From assembly GCA_023159155.1 (NCBI GenBank), contig JAJNNX010000016.1:558001-622000 (forward strand): a DNA stretch of 64,000 nt. The letters are read 5' to 3'. A program made the translations under genes and the position numbers. This stretch comes from Ustulina deusta (Eukaryota; Ascomycota; Sordariomycetes; Xylariales; Xylariaceae). Shown here one piece after another: positions 47,683 to 59,700 of the stretch; within the stretch, counting starts at the first letter, position 1; every line of letters starts with the position of its first letter. Below the pieces are notes generated by a model. The model saw only the letters and a list, made by a program, of their open reading frames with translations. It had not been told where the DNA came from and did no database searches.

Positions 47683-49347
47683 TTAGTTCTCTGGTTTTTT
47701 TGCCTCCAGCTTGCTAGGAGACTCGGGCTGCTTTGGCTTTGTTTGGTCTTGGACCGCCTCTGCCTCTACAGCCTCGCCCACTACTTCCTTGTCAAGGCCT
47801 TGCTCTGAAGCGGCGTGCTGGCGGTCTTCCTTTTCATCGATGTCGTCCACATCCTTAGGGGTGGCGAACCCCGTATCTTGGCTTTCCTGCTCTTGTTCAT
47901 TCTCTTCCTCAATAAGATCCTGCTGTTCCCTGAGAACATCGAGACGTTGCTTGTTAGTTGCAGCGCCTTCGGCGTTATGCACCTCGAGTTCGATCTCGTG
48001 GTACAGTTCCTCAGGAATAGACGAGAGGACGCCAGTCAGGGCTTCGATTTGGCTGTGGAAACCGCCTTCCTCAGCCTTCTGACCGTACATGTAGGCGTTA
48101 CTCAAAACCAGAAGCGTAGAAGGCACTCCATGTTTCAACCGTAATTCGAGCCAGGACTGAAGGTCCTCTCGCAGTCTGCTTGGGGAAACGGTATGTGTCT
48201 TGATGCCACGACTGGCACATGCTGTCTGTAACTCCAATACATTGAGACTGTCAATGCCCTCGAAGCTGATCGCCTTGTCGTCTCTCTTGATTTGACGCAT
48301 CCGGTGGCGAACTTGATATCTGAGCATAGTGTCTGTGCCAAAAGTGTTGAGGTTTAGGTAACGGCACATAGATACCAGCTGTGGCCTCGAAAGATTGTCG
48401 AGGGTGAGGTCATCCTTGAAAGTCTGACAGACCTTAATCACATCATCCGTACTGGGTTTCTCACCAGTCGCCCGCAACTTTCGGAAGAATGTAGCGAACT
48501 CCTCCTTTTGCGTTGTTGCAGGAGACAACGGCAATCCGGTCTCCTTCATGGTCTCACGTAGGAAAGAGCTGACTTCTTTGCGAGTAGCTCTAAGAGTCGC
48601 AGCCTTTTTGTCCTTGGACTGTTGAGCTTCGTACGTACTCGGTAGTAGATTAGGGAAGAGCTTAAGAGCAATAGGCAGGAGAGCCTCGGCGAAAGGTACA
48701 ATGATGAAGACGGAGAAAGGAACAAGACGGCCGAGATCCTGAACTGTCCGCTGAAGTTGCCGATTCTCTCGTCGAGTCAATTCATAGCCGGCGGCCATCT
48801 TCAGGGCCAGCCGGCTGCTGATTTTGATCTCAGTAGCTAGCAATTTTGTGCCATCCCAGTAGTGTTGGATCTCGTGCTTTACCCGTTGGCCAAGAGTCAG
48901 CTTCTTTGCCAGCTTCTCCTCCTTCTTCTCGACGTCTTGCTCTTTCTTTGTGGCTAGATCGGTTAAGGATTTAGGCTCGGCGGAGGGCTCGGTCACGGGA
49001 GAGTTGGTAGGCTGCGTAGCAGTAGCAGCGGCATTTCCCGGGGCTACCGGTTTCTGCCCTCGCGTTTCCTTAGTTGTTGCCGGCGACGCTTCTTTAGGGA
49101 GCGGCTTCTTGGCTTGCTCTGCGTTGAATCCGGGAGGGGGGCCACCATGGCCGCCAACTGAATGTTGCTCGGTTGATATGGTTCGAAGCGGAATCAGGAG
49201 GGCGCGTGTAGGTAGATCGAGAGGTAGATGTCGGCTTTGGCGTCCGAGGTATGAGGTGGGAAGACTGAGCCCAGGCCGTGTCGCAATCCTGCCGGCAAAG
49301 GGGTTCACTATCACAGCCCGTTGGGCAGCTCTGGCGGAAGCGCTCAT
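47683..49347 (-). CDS. mdm38: LETM1/Mdm38 family mitochondrial inner-membrane protein
   Basis: An intronless frame encodes 554 residues from the ATG at 49347. Residues 1-60 are Arg/Ser/Ala-rich without acidic residues until the end, as in a mitochondrial targeting sequence. A basic coiled segment around 130-200 contains LTLGQRVKHEIQHYWDGTKL and KMAAGYELTRRENRQLQRT, the family hallmark. One membrane span lies at about 208-237 (VPFSVFIIVPFAEALLPIAL). The matrix-side LETM1 ribosome-binding-like domain follows (LSRPQLVSMCRYLNL, LRYQVRHRMRQIKRDD), then an acidic, Gln-rich coiled tail. Family members act in mitochondrial K+/H+ exchange and volume control, and help insert inner-membrane proteins made by mitochondrial ribosomes. 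Length and domain order are normal. Ortholog status versus the yeast paralogue Ylh47 is not resolvable here. Confidence 0.95.
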   Translation of the reverse strand: MSASARAAQRAVIVNPFAGRIATRPGLSLPTSYLGRQSRHLPLDLPTRALLIPLRTISTEQHSVGGHGGPPPGFNAEQAKKPLPKEASPATTKETRGQKPVAPGNAAATATQPTNSPVTEPSAEPKSLTDLATKKEQDVEKKEEKLAKKLTLGQRVKHEIQHYWDGTKLLATEIKISSRLALKMAAGYELTRRENRQLQRTVQDLGRLVPFSVFIIVPFAEALLPIALKLFPNLLPSTYEAQQSKDKKAATLRATRKEVSSFLRETMKETGLPLSPATTQKEEFATFFRKLRATGEKPSTDDVIKVCQTFKDDLTLDNLSRPQLVSMCRYLNLNTFGTDTMLRYQVRHRMRQIKRDDKAISFEGIDSLNVLELQTACASRGIKTHTVSPSRLREDLQSWLELRLKHGVPSTLLVLSNAYMYGQKAEEGGFHSQIEALTGVLSSIPEELYHEIELEVHNAEGAATNKQRLDVLREQQDLIEEENEQEQESQDTGFATPKDVDDIDEKEDRQHAASEQGLDKEVVGEAVEAEAVQDQTKPKQPESPSKLEAKKPEN

Positions 49348-50167
49348 CCTCAGGGAAGCGCGGGCAAGTGATTGGTTGAATAATTACGGAAATTAAGAGA
49401 TATAGAGAAGTGATAACAGTAACGGAGCAGTAACAACGAGAATGAGTGAATGGAAGTTGTTTCGGGGAGAAGTGGGTGGGAAGAAAGTCGTGGGCTGTTT
49501 TTGGATAAGACCGGATAGATTGCGAGTGAGAGAGACCCCAGTATCTTTATTTTGGCTGCACTTGCTGACTCGCTCTCTCTGGAATGCCCGATAATCCCGA
49601 CCGGGCTAGAATGTACGTCACGTGGTTTCCCCCCTTTGCACGGCAACTTTAGAACCTGGCTGTTGCGACATGATTCGTGGGGCTAGTTGGGGTGTGGGCG
49701 ACGGCTTGCGGAGAGCGGTGCAGCTGGTCACAGCTGGACGATATTGAACATACCGAGAGCACATGACTCATGCTTTAAGATACCACAATAGGTACCAAGA
49801 TGTAAGGTACCTAGGTGTACCTACAGATGTATGTAGTGTAGACTACAGGTGCCTGTGTAGTGGTAGTAGGTAGCACAAACCAAATGCGAAATACCGCACC
49901 AGAAACAGAACACTTAGGTATTGCGGAAATATGTAGAAAGACGTTGTCTAAGATGCGGTTGGGTATCTATATCCAAAACAAGCGGCCGATGTATCTCGAA
50001 TCGGTGACCACACCCCAATGAATGCTTTTTACATGCAAAATGCTGATTCTATCAAACGGTACCTAGCGACGGCAAGGGGAAGAAAAAAGCAAAAAACAAA
50101 ACTTTCTGAAGAGTACAAAAAAGCTGAAAATCAAAATCAAATAGAAACTCCTGATATGAATGCTCGC
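49348..50167. other. Intergenic region between Mdm38 and Stb6-like genes
   Basis: This is the promoter of the Mdm38 gene plus the downstream region of the Stb6-like gene. TACCTAGGTGTACCTAC-type words lie at 49790-49830. No gene is seen. Confidence 0.5.
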
Positions 50168-52917
50168 TCATCGTTGTCGGCGCGGCCTCGTAATGTTTGG
50201 ACCCGTTCCTATACCGGTCAATGTTCTCACAGCCCAGTGCAGCCAGCTCTCCTTCTCTAGCTGGGCCTTCAGCTCATCAGCTCTCTGTTCAACCTCTTCG
50301 ACTTGAATTTCGAACTGTGCAACACTGTCTTCTACCTCTTGCACCCGCGACAGCAGCGCCGTTATCTCATATTCTAGCTTAGCTGCTTCCCCTTCGATTC
50401 GAGTAAGCGCCTCAGTGAGATGTTCTTTATGGTCTACGAGCATGCTTTGATAGTTATGACGCGCTCCTTGATAGATAGTAGACGATTCGTCGTATGTGAT
50501 CCGTAGCTCATCCAGTTGACGTGAGAATATTTCGCTATTCGCCTGAATAGCTCGAACCTTGCGCTTAACCCAGGGCTCAACGTTCTTTTCGATGTGGGCA
50601 ATGTTCATATACATAGCCCGAGCGATCTCGAGGAGGCGTATCTGATTTTCTGCCTTCGCGTTGCTACTAAAAGCTTCCACATCGAAAAAATCTGCCACTT
50701 CCTCCCATTTGAGAACGGCTTCTTCGGCATGACCAAATGACAATCTCCGAGCCCAACGGCATTCGGCTAGCGAGGGACACGGGTACGGCTGAGTGCCAGC
50801 AATGGTGTGCCGGCGGCGTAGACTCAATAGTGATGCAGCAGAACGAGATGTCATCGTTTGAGAAGTATCTTCGATCTCAACCTCGCTCATACGCTCGCCT
50901 ACCACGGATCCGGCAACAGACGGGTCTGCTGTGATGGGATTGTCCTGAACTTGGACTTGGGACACTTGTTTCTTATCATGAGAAGCCAACTTTTGAATAG
51001 CGTCGTTGATTAGAGCGGGTAACCTCAATTCTCCAGTCGACGCCTCGTCTGGGGCTACTGTGCCAACTGGAGGCATAGAAGTAGAGATATCCTTCTCTTT
51101 TCTGATGCCATTTGAATATTCTTCAGGTTTGTTCTTCCAGGTAAAGGTTCTACCGAGTTGGGCCGAACCAGGGAGCTGTGCTGGGCTATTGACAAGGCCT
51201 GCTGACGTACCAGACAGAAAAGAATGCTGAGAACCATTGAAAGTAAGGTCGGAAGACTCGTCCTTCGACGGCCGATTTGTGTGTCCTCGCAGCCCACTGC
51301 CGCTTGTCATGGCATCCTTGATTCGACCAAGGCCCGATCGAGCATCACGGGCAACACTCTTGAACATCCCTCGGCGCATTGCATCTTTGTCTATTGGGCT
51401 ATCGGTTACGCTGGCCGCAGAGCCAGGGGCAGGTGTCGAGTATACCGCTGGGGAATCATCTCTTCGACGGTGGTCAGCGTCGTCTTCAAAAGATGCCCTG
51501 AGGTCATCTTTGCCAAGTAAAATCATGTCAGGTGCTGATTTTTCGTGGTCGAAGGCTGGTGTGCGCTTGGGCTTTCCATGCCAGAGCCATTTTGCGCGTT
51601 CTCCGGTGACTAGACCAATAAAGCGATCAAGATTAATTGTCTCAATATCACCGATACCGCCCTTGTCACGACTACCGACCATCCCCAAGACTATCTCGCC
51701 CCGTTTGCCACCTATATCAGTGACTGTTGACTTGACTGCTTTCTGTACACCCCACCCTTCACCAGCTGCTGCCTTGGCAGTAAGAGCATGCAGTTTGTGC
51801 ATGGTTTGCCGATCGAGCCTTCGTGTTCTTTCGAGCTTGTGATATTTCTGGAAATAAGAGATGCCTCTTTCGGTCGAATCTATTTCGAACACGTCTTTGG
51901 GGACTGGCGCACCCGAATAGCTCAACCTATTCCTCGCTCCTCCTAACAAGCCTAGTAATGCGGCCACGGTGGTGGGTCCAAGGATGCCGTCTGTAGGCTC
52001 TACGTTGAAATATTCAACTCCAAACTCCGTCCACCAATCACCAACGGAAGTTTCCGTTACATCGCAGAGCAAGCCGTCGATATAAACTTGGTCAAGCTTG
52101 CCAAACAGGTAGAGGGCAACTTGACAGAACTTGACCAGCTCAATGGCGGCATCTTCTATTGAGACCTTGTCGCTTGTTTTGTAGAGTTGGTGGAACTTTG
52201 CTTTAGCAGCAGGTATAGGCTCTGACAGCGCTATACCGGAGCGCCCCGAGCAGCCTAATCTCTTGAGATTCTCATTGACTATGAAAGTCCGACGCTGATT
52301 CTTGATATTTCCGCCGGGTACGGAGATGACAGTCAGAGCCGAGGGGAAGCTGCTGAGATTTGTCACCATCAACTCACCCAAGTCCGTCTCTCTGGGTCGC
52401 GCATGGTATTGGTGGATGGCCTTGAAGTATATGCGGAGGCGTGCTGACCATGCCTTCTCATCTGCGGGAACGGATAGTACGCCGACCATAACCCCATGGC
52501 CCGTATCTCCGGTATAAGTGACGATGACGAGGGTTGGCGACTGGCGGGAGCAAGCCCATTGTTCAACCAGGTATAATTCGTATCCTTTAAGCTCTGCTCT
52601 CCGCTCGACGACGCTAACGCACTTGTCTTCCTCCAAGTACCTATTACCGCGGGTATTAGCAATACCCTTGTCTACCTATGTGGCATTGCGGCATACCTGA
52701 ATGCAACAGGGTCTGGAATGACTACATGGCGCCGCTGAAGACTAGGTGCAGCCGGTCGCTCTGAAGCGAGGGTTCGTTTTGGGTCGGAGGGAGTTCTTGG
52801 AGTAATGGCTTTGGCTGAATGGCCACCATTGGAGGACAAGGCTGTCGCAACTGTGGCGTCCTCGTCGTGCTGGTGCCTGGGTTCGTCATTGGATGACACG
52901 ATCTTCCTCGACGACAT
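50168..52917 (-). CDS. Stb6-like (Sin3-binding) protein
   Basis: Exon 1 is 52917-52697 and exon 2 is 52640-50168, around a 56-bp intron, giving 897 residues. The join produces VVIPDPVAFRYLEEDKCVSV, followed by VVERRAELKGYELYLVEQWA and SRQSPTLVIVTYTGD. This is the characteristic N-terminal domain of fungal Stb2/Stb6-type proteins, which were found through binding to the Sin3 corepressor. The domain continues to about residue 390. The middle is Ser-rich and disordered. The C-terminal 200 residues include a predicted coiled coil (LTRIEGEAAKLEYEITALLS, EVEQRADELKAQLEKE). The protein is presumably nuclear or transiently associated with the histone deacetylase complex. The gene is transcribed divergently from the Rmd5 gene, with 922 bp between their ATGs. 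The domain identity is firm and the molecular role is only as good as the yeast data. Confidence 0.9.
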
Positions 52918-53839
52918 GGCTCACTCCATGTATGACAGCCAAATCGACGGGTTGGATGGTTCATGGTGTACGGAACATGGCGGCAATCCAGGCTGGTGCG
53001 GTGTACACTTGGAATAAAGTCTTGGCTAGCGGAATGAATGAGCGGGCCGAGCTGGTGCTACAGCTTGAGAAGCAGCAGAAAACAGCCAGGTTAGAGGAAA
53101 GGCTAGGTATCCAGACTAGCATGTGAAGGTTGATTTAGATGTGTATCGGTATCAAGGGCGTAGGCACTGTAACAAAGCGAGTCCCCTGAATGCTGGGGAA
53201 GCTGTCTGCTAATGCGTCATCGTCCCTCTCCGAAACGGGGAAGCTAGCCTGAATTAAACGTTGTCTTGACATGTACAGCGGCCTTACAGTGCACTAACTA
53301 TGTAATGCACAGTACGCACTTAAGTACCTAGGTACCTCAATACTAACAGGTTAGGTAGTAGATAGCGCTGCAATGGAACAGTAGATCTATCAGGTGCCAT
53401 TATCACGGAGCCTGTTAGCTCGTTTACTTGACCAACCTCCATACACCCACCTCACCCACCCAAGGCCTCATAATACCACAAAACTCAATGCCATCTCGGT
53501 ATTGATTCTCTTCCCCCATTTGCCAAGTCGCCAGAAGAAGGTCAATAATTTACAGAGTATTACGAATTGCTTTCAATACCCCCGAGCACCGAGCCTGAGA
53601 CGGCATGTGAACCACGTCTAACGACCCGACAAGCCGCGGGGCATCGATGTTGTGTACAGGTTTCTAGCCAACCCTTGCATGGAGCATTCAAGGAAAGAAG
53701 GTTCACGCGACTAGCTTCTATTCCCTGTGTTTTGCCACTCCGCTCCTCTCTTCCATACCAGACCCCCGCCAATAGCGCTCCTTGAGCCGAGCCCCGTCAA
53801 CAGCCATCGCGATTTCGCGCTCTTGTGGCACAAGGAACG
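52918..53839. promoter_or_regulatory. Divergent promoter region between Stb6-like and Rmd5 genes
   Basis: The 922 bp separate two divergent start codons. The segment holds a TACCTAGGTACC word near 53323. Open frames entering it are not supported as genes. Confidence 0.5.
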
Positions 53840-55203
53840 ATGTCGTTGCGAGAACTCCAGAAGGAGTTGACGAAATTCAACCAGGCCAGTAAGCTTACGG
53901 CGGCCGTGCAAGATGTCGACCAACTGATCGAATTTCTCGTGAGCGCGAGGGAAGAGGTTGCTTCCGGTACTAGAGTTCTCGTCCCATTCATCGTTCCAGT
54001 ACAACTCTGTATTGACATGGCCGTCCAGCAAATGACCCACATACGACAAGTTTGACTCTCACAAAGCTGCAAAATCCCGTCAGCGCACAACTGGACGCTA
54101 TAAACAGCGACCTAGGGAGGGTGCACAAGAGCCAGAATGCCTTCCACAAAGCCCTCGGCAGGGCCCTGAAGGAAACCAAGGGGACACTGCCGACAGATCA
54201 TGATCCGATGGCCTCGCAGACAGCCCTGATCAATCGTGCCATTGCTATGCACTTATTGCGAGAGGGGCAGTTTGGAGTAGCTTCTACATTTATAGCAGAA
54301 GCACAGCCACAAAGCGAAACGTCCCCATCTCCATCCCAAGACCAACACCAACCGCCCTCGATAACAGTATCACGTCCCGACACGCCTCCCGACGCGATGA
54401 TAACGGAAGCAGATATTCCTTCGGATCTAACGGCCTTCCAATCCCAAGCCCTACAAGAGAAATTCGCCGGCATGTATTCGATCTTGACCTCGCTCAGGCA
54501 CCGTGACCTATATCCAGCTATTGGGTGGGCGAGGGAAAACTCGACCGAGCTTGAAGCTCGAGGGTCCAATTTAGAGTTCGAACTATGCAAGTTGCAGTTT
54601 ATATGGTTATTCAAAGGACCGCTCGTGAACGGCCTGCCTGCTACAATGGATAACGGCGTTTCAGGGGCCCTAAAATATGCGCGAGAGAACTTCAGCCGCT
54701 TCCAGCACAGGCACCTACGAGAAATCCAACGACTTAGTTGCGCCATGGTATACTCACCTAACTTACCAGACTCGCCTTACCGCACCATGTTCGACACCAC
54801 GCTCGCCTTCGACGAGGTGGCCTCGTCTTTTACGCGTGAGTTCTGCTCGCTGCTAGGCCTATCGGCCGAGTCACCGCTCTACGTGGCGGCAACGGCGGGC
54901 GCCCTTGCCCTCCCGAACCTAGTTAAATGGACCGGTATCAACAAGGCCAAGAACACGGAGTGGACTACGCAGAATGAGCTCGCTTTCGAGACCCCTCTCC
55001 CCAAAAGTATGCTCTACCACTCCATCTTCGTTTGTCCTGTCAGCAGGGGCCAAACGACCGACGCTAACCCACCCATCATCCTGCCGTGCGGCCATGTCCT
55101 TGCCCGTGAGAGTCTGCAGAAGCTTGCTAAGGGCATTAGATACAAGTGTCCATATTGCCCCAGCGAGGGCGTCGTCAAAGACGCCAAGGAAATTATTCTG
55201 TAG
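53840..55203 (+). CDS. rmd5: Rmd5/Gid2, RING-type subunit of the GID/CTLH ubiquitin ligase
   Basis: Exon 1 is 53840-53966 and exon 2 is 54029-55203, around a 62-bp intron, giving 433 residues; the join reads EEVASANDPHTTSLTLTKLQ. A LisH segment (INRAIAMHLLREGQFGVAST) lies near residue 108. A CTLH/CRA region follows near 178-290 (LTSLRHRDLYPAIGWARENS, LEFELCKLQFIWLFKG). The C-terminal degenerate RING at about 378-420 has C-P-V-S, PCGHVL and CPYCP. Gid2 pairs with Gid9/Fyv10 to form the catalytic core that marks gluconeogenic enzymes for degradation when glucose returns. The protein is cytosolic/nuclear. Length and domain order match the family. Confidence 0.95.
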
Positions 55204-56080
55204 AGCTGTAAGATACACGCGATATACTGGCATCAACCCACAGCAAACGACGAAGCTCGTGTCTGATTCAATACGGGCTATTACGGTAGTGGGTACATAG
55301 TCATTCTGTGCTTAACTGTGTAAGTAGTTGGGGCGCTTGGAGTAGGGATCACCATCTTTAAAGCGAGGGACTCGGGTATTATGAACACACGTGCTTTATT
55401 CCCTCTTCCTTTCAGTTAACTTGACGCCTAATCTAATGGGCTGGGTCATCATAGGTACCTATTATACATGAAGTCTGCATCTTTCCATTTTTGGTCTTTG
55501 GGACAACTTGTGCATCAATCAAGTACACAGAGAAACTACCGTGATGCTCCATTAATCACGAACCAGATAGAAAAAACTGAGATGCAGTATGCAAAACAAT
55601 GGTATCTTGAACTTGTTAGCTATATGACTAAAGCGGGCTGAAAGCCACTACAGCATTAAGAATGCGGGGAAAAGAAAAAAGATCTATCATGGCCTCTGCT
55701 AGCTTCTTTTCTTCGCTCGAGCTTGATTCTAGAAGCCTCGATTCAATTTCCTTCCTCATGCATTCCTTTCCATTGCCTGAACGGTATCCAGTTCGAGCCG
55801 CATACCGGGGCGACCAGAGTTATATGCTCGTAAGAGAAAAAAAAGAAAAACCTCTAACCATCAAAGAGAGGTGGTGGCTAGAGATCAAGCAGTCGCCAAA
55901 ACGCCTTGAAGAGATAGTTGTGAAGTTCTTGGGGTGAGGCTGTCTCGATCCCCGACACCGTGTAGCCTCCCACGGCCGGATATCTGAATAAATAGGAGGA
56001 TTTAGGAGAATCGTTTCAAATCGTGTCGCTTTTGTACATCTATATTGAATCAGGGCCCGTCTCCCAGGAGAACGAATGAG
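55204..56080. other. Convergent intergenic region
   Basis: Both neighbours end here (Rmd5 on plus, UPF0658 on minus). A 91-codon plus frame at 55662-55937 has no family resemblance. No terminator-like structure stands out. Confidence 0.5.
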
Positions 56081-57289
56081 TTAATCGATAGTCATTCGAC
56101 TGGGCAGCTGAGGCTGTTTGACATCGTGCATCGAGTAACTAGCCTGATCCTTGTCCATCTCTTGTCGTGGTGACTTGAGTAGGTGTTGCTTTAGGCCATG
56201 GCCGAAGTTGAATAAGCAAACCAATGCATTGATAATTGTCAAGACGATGAGAACAATCGTGAGCACTGCAAATGCAGTCAAAGACTTTTGAACCGGCAAA
56301 TAGGACGGGGCTTGAATTGGGTCATAGATGCGTGCAAGCTTGTAGATGAAGTACGCCAGGCCTCCGAGATAGAGAATGCCAACAATCCACATGCCCGCTT
56401 TCCACTCACGACGGGTGGACCATGCGGCGCAGAGGAGAATGGCGATGGTGACAGGAATGGCAGCAGCGGTCAACCCAAACTCGACCTTCGACTTACCCCC
56501 GACTACCACGAGAAACTGGATCGTAAAGCCGACGAAAAAGAAGAAATCAAACTTCAATAGAGCGATATAAATCTGCCACATGGGTCAGTCTGGGTCCACG
56601 GCGAAGAGCAACAATTATCATGTACCTGGTAATGTAAGAACCGCTTCTTCATCCTGTAGTCAGCTCCTATTTGCTTCAGGATGTCCCAGGCAAACTCCTG
56701 ATACAACTTCCAGGCCATGAAGCTTAGACCAAGCGTAATCAGCCCAATGATTGCGGGGATAGCAATCAGTTCAGCTTGAGTATCAGTCCAAACATGCAAG
56801 TTCCAGAAAACGCCATTGTTCGTGAGGATGACGATGGCGTGGTGAATCTGATCGATCTGAAGTGCGCCATAAACAAGCAAGGCAAGGTTCGCAATGCACA
56901 CTCCAATGATTTGAATGGTATTCTTCGCAATAAGGGCGTCCCAGACAAGAACAACATCGTATACGAAGCCGAAAATAAACAGACCAAGGAAAGTGGGGAT
57001 CGTCTTCAGCTGCGACTGGATATCGGTGCCCCTTTCTTTGAATTTTGGGTCGTCGGTATCGTTCAAACCATGCTGGAAGAGGGCGAAGGTGTACCTGGAG
57101 GAACAAATGTCAACACGGCTGCCACAAGGAATACAGCGAATATCTAGACTCTGCTTACGCCTCGAAAACTATGCAAATGATAGCTTGCAGGATAATGGCC
57201 AGGAAGAACCACCGCGACCACCTCCTCTTGAAAATTTCAATGGTGCCCTTTCTGAAGACCGTCATGCGACTGGGCGGAGTAGGAGCCAT
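56081..57289 (-). CDS. UPF0658-type Golgi membrane protein
   Basis: Three exons, 57289-57159, 57094-56626 and 56572-56081 (introns of 64 and 53 bp), join in frame for 363 residues. About eight hydrophobic segments follow an amphipathic start (MTVFRKGTIEIFKRRWSRWF, FLAIILQAIICIVFEAYTFA, LFIFGFVYDVVLVWDALIA, FDFFFFVGFTIQFLVVV). The order and wording match the uncharacterised UPF0658 family placed in the Golgi in fission yeast; molecular function is unknown. The 5' end is odd. The frame stays open for about 90 codons upstream and looks coding (Gln/Tyr/Pro-rich, as in DQYPPQPEYDQQPYAQYPQ), but contains no ATG. The only upstream ATG starts a different frame that overlaps the start used here. The second in-frame ATG, at 57265, may be the real start. 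Confidence 0.85.
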
Positions 57290-57372
57290 TGGAGGGATGA
57301 GGTTGTCGACGTATTGAGGCTGTGACGGAGAGGTCTGGTACTGAGGGTATTGTGCGTATGGCTGCTGGTCAT
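57262..57372 (-). promoter_or_regulatory. Overlapping upstream ORF with ATGA stop/start junction
   Basis: An ATG at 57372 starts a 36-residue frame (MTSSHTHNTLSTRPL...) out of frame with the UPF0658 gene. It covers the first in-frame ATG at 57289. Its TGA overlaps the second one at 57265 as ATGA. This arrangement favours reinitiation at 57265 or non-AUG initiation upstream. Confidence 0.55.
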
Positions 57373-59700
57373 ACTCCGGCTGGGGGGGATATTGGTCGAC
57401 GGAATATGGCTGGTAGGATTGCGAGGAAGAGATTTGGTGGAATCCGGCGTTGTCTCCAGCCGGAAAAGGCCGGTGGTGCTGACTGAAATCCAGCTTTACT
57501 ACAGAAACGTGACTCCTCGGATGCGAGGAGCCGATTTGTGTTTCTTCTTCTTCTTCTTCTTCTTCTTTTTTACCAAACTAGGACGGCAACGAAGGAGCGG
57601 GAGTGTTTGTCGGATCTACGGCGTAGGCGTCGCGTGTGGCGGGCGAGAGGGGAGGATGGGATTGATTCGGCGGTAGAATGCAACAATAGCGAACGGGCAA
57701 GGAAGAGGAACGAAGTGAAACAAGGAAACGAGTGGCTAGAAGTGGTTAACGATGATGACTTGGCGAAAGACCGAGCGTGGTGAGATGCCGAGCGAAGGAG
57801 GTGGTTGAGGTGCAAGTCGGCCGGGGAGATTGGCTGCGCAACGACGCCGGGGTTGGCTGGGCTCGTGGTGGGCTGCTGCTATGAAAAGACCTGGCCCCGT
57901 CGACTTTGCAGTGTTGGGCTAGCTGAAACAAGCTGATGGGTTTGAGCAGCGACGGGGGATGAAGCAGGGGCTTGCTTGTGGGCTGCCGACTGAGATTCGG
58001 GCTTGTTCTCGAGAACAGTGCTGTAGGTACCCAGTGTACGTGTAGTGTACACTAAGTACTTAAGTATAGGTGCACGGAGATAGATGCCGGGTGGACACGA
58101 GAGGCGGACAGACTATGCAGCGCGAAAGATGAAGATGAAGAAGAATAAGTAGGCAGGTACTTGGTAGGAATGAGGAGAAGGGAAAATGCAGACTAGAGTT
58201 GAGTTCTGTCGATCAATCCATCAGTCAACCTTCGGGTTGTTGTTCTCCTTGATGTTTACGAAGACTGTACAATGCCGGTACCTGTCGATTACTTGTGGAG
58301 GCAGGTATTATGTAGGTAAGGACACGGCAGAGGCAGGTAGTGTGGGAAGTACTAGAGGTGGCTGATTTCTGGTCGGGAGATGGGAAGACAGACACATGCA
58401 ACACTGTTTAGCGAGAGACGGGAGAGACAAATGACACCTCCAACCCTCGTATCTCCAAGCCCTGGTGATGCAAGTGCTGTCTAGCACATGCAGAATATAC
58501 GATCTTTTCCCTTGACAACCATGCGCCATGCAACAATAAGCAACAAGGGAGCCCGCAACTGTTCTTCACCATGTCTGACCATGGTTCATAGGAAAAACAG
58601 AAGCAAATTGTAGGGAGTATACACAGGTAGGTGGTCTGCTAGGGGACAAATCTGTTTGCAAGGAACAGGGGACCCTGAAGGGCTGCTGCTAGCCGCTAGG
58701 GCGCTAAATAAGTAAGTAGGTAGTGCAGGAGGGAGCCTGGGTCCTACAACTGCTTGAACTGGCTGTGCAGTGTTAGCCAAGTGCAAGAAGGGTCTGCCCT
58801 GTGGAGGGCCTAACTGTGGAGTTCCCTTTGGGACACTACCTACTCGAGCGAGTGTATGTAGCTGGTGGTGATTCAAGGGCCCACGAGTTGCATAGCCCAT
58901 TACAGACAGCCTGGAGCTGAAGATACCGAGCCAACCCTCCATCAAGTAAAGCATACACCAAGTAGGTATACCCTTAAGAGGTAGAGCCCGTGACTTGAGG
59001 TAGTCTGTTAAGCAAGTGAATCAAACCGCATGTTAACATTATGTAGCTAATAAATCTATATTCTACCAAAGAAGGCGAGATACCCAGATACCTAGGTTTG
59101 TTATAACAAACACTGGCATGTTGAATCGTGAAATTCATGATAAAGCTTGTCCGACTTAGTGTAGATTACCATCTGGTGGGCCCATGTCCAGTTCAATGAA
59201 GATGCTTTCTCTTTCAAAAACATTTGTCTCATTACGAAGTAGGCGTTGGCCATTCTGATCCGCCCTCAATACTACTGACTACAACAATTCAGGAGTGAAG
59301 GGTATGTGTGGGCTTGCCAAGGAGGGCTGTGAGTTGCTGAGCCACCAGCAACCAAGATGTGTACTGAGGATGGATGACAAGCAGGATAGAAAATAGTAGA
59401 AACATAGATGTACCCCTAGGGCAAAATGTCAAGTACTACACTACTTCGGTACCTACCAACGTGCATTAGGGAGGTACCTAAGTGGACAGGTAAAGTGGAG
59501 ACGGGGTGTCCACCGTACCTCCAGAGTCAAAGGTATGGCGCTGTGCATCGCCCCACTCACATCCACTCGTGTCGCGATCGCTCGCCGTGGTAGGGACTGC
59601 ATCTCCAGTCGCGTGGCGAAGCTAGACGTGTCCCGAAGCTGTCGCAAGTCACGGTTCCAGTCGAGCATCGGGCGACCGCAAGAACATCAACACGCCGGAC
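57373..59700. other. Divergent intergenic region between UPF0658 and Psy4 genes
   Basis: The left part (57373-58000) is the long leader or promoter of the minus-strand UPF0658 gene and lacks any minus-strand ATG. It carries a (TTC)8 tract at 57542-57565. TACC/GGTA palindromes occur near 58026, 58318, 59090 and 59450. Frames at 58308-58954 resemble nothing known. Confidence 0.5.
57542..57565 (+). repeat. (TTC)8 microsatellite
   Basis: Eight TTC units are followed by a T run. On the transcribed (minus) strand this is a GAA tract in the UPF0658 leader. Confidence 0.85.
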
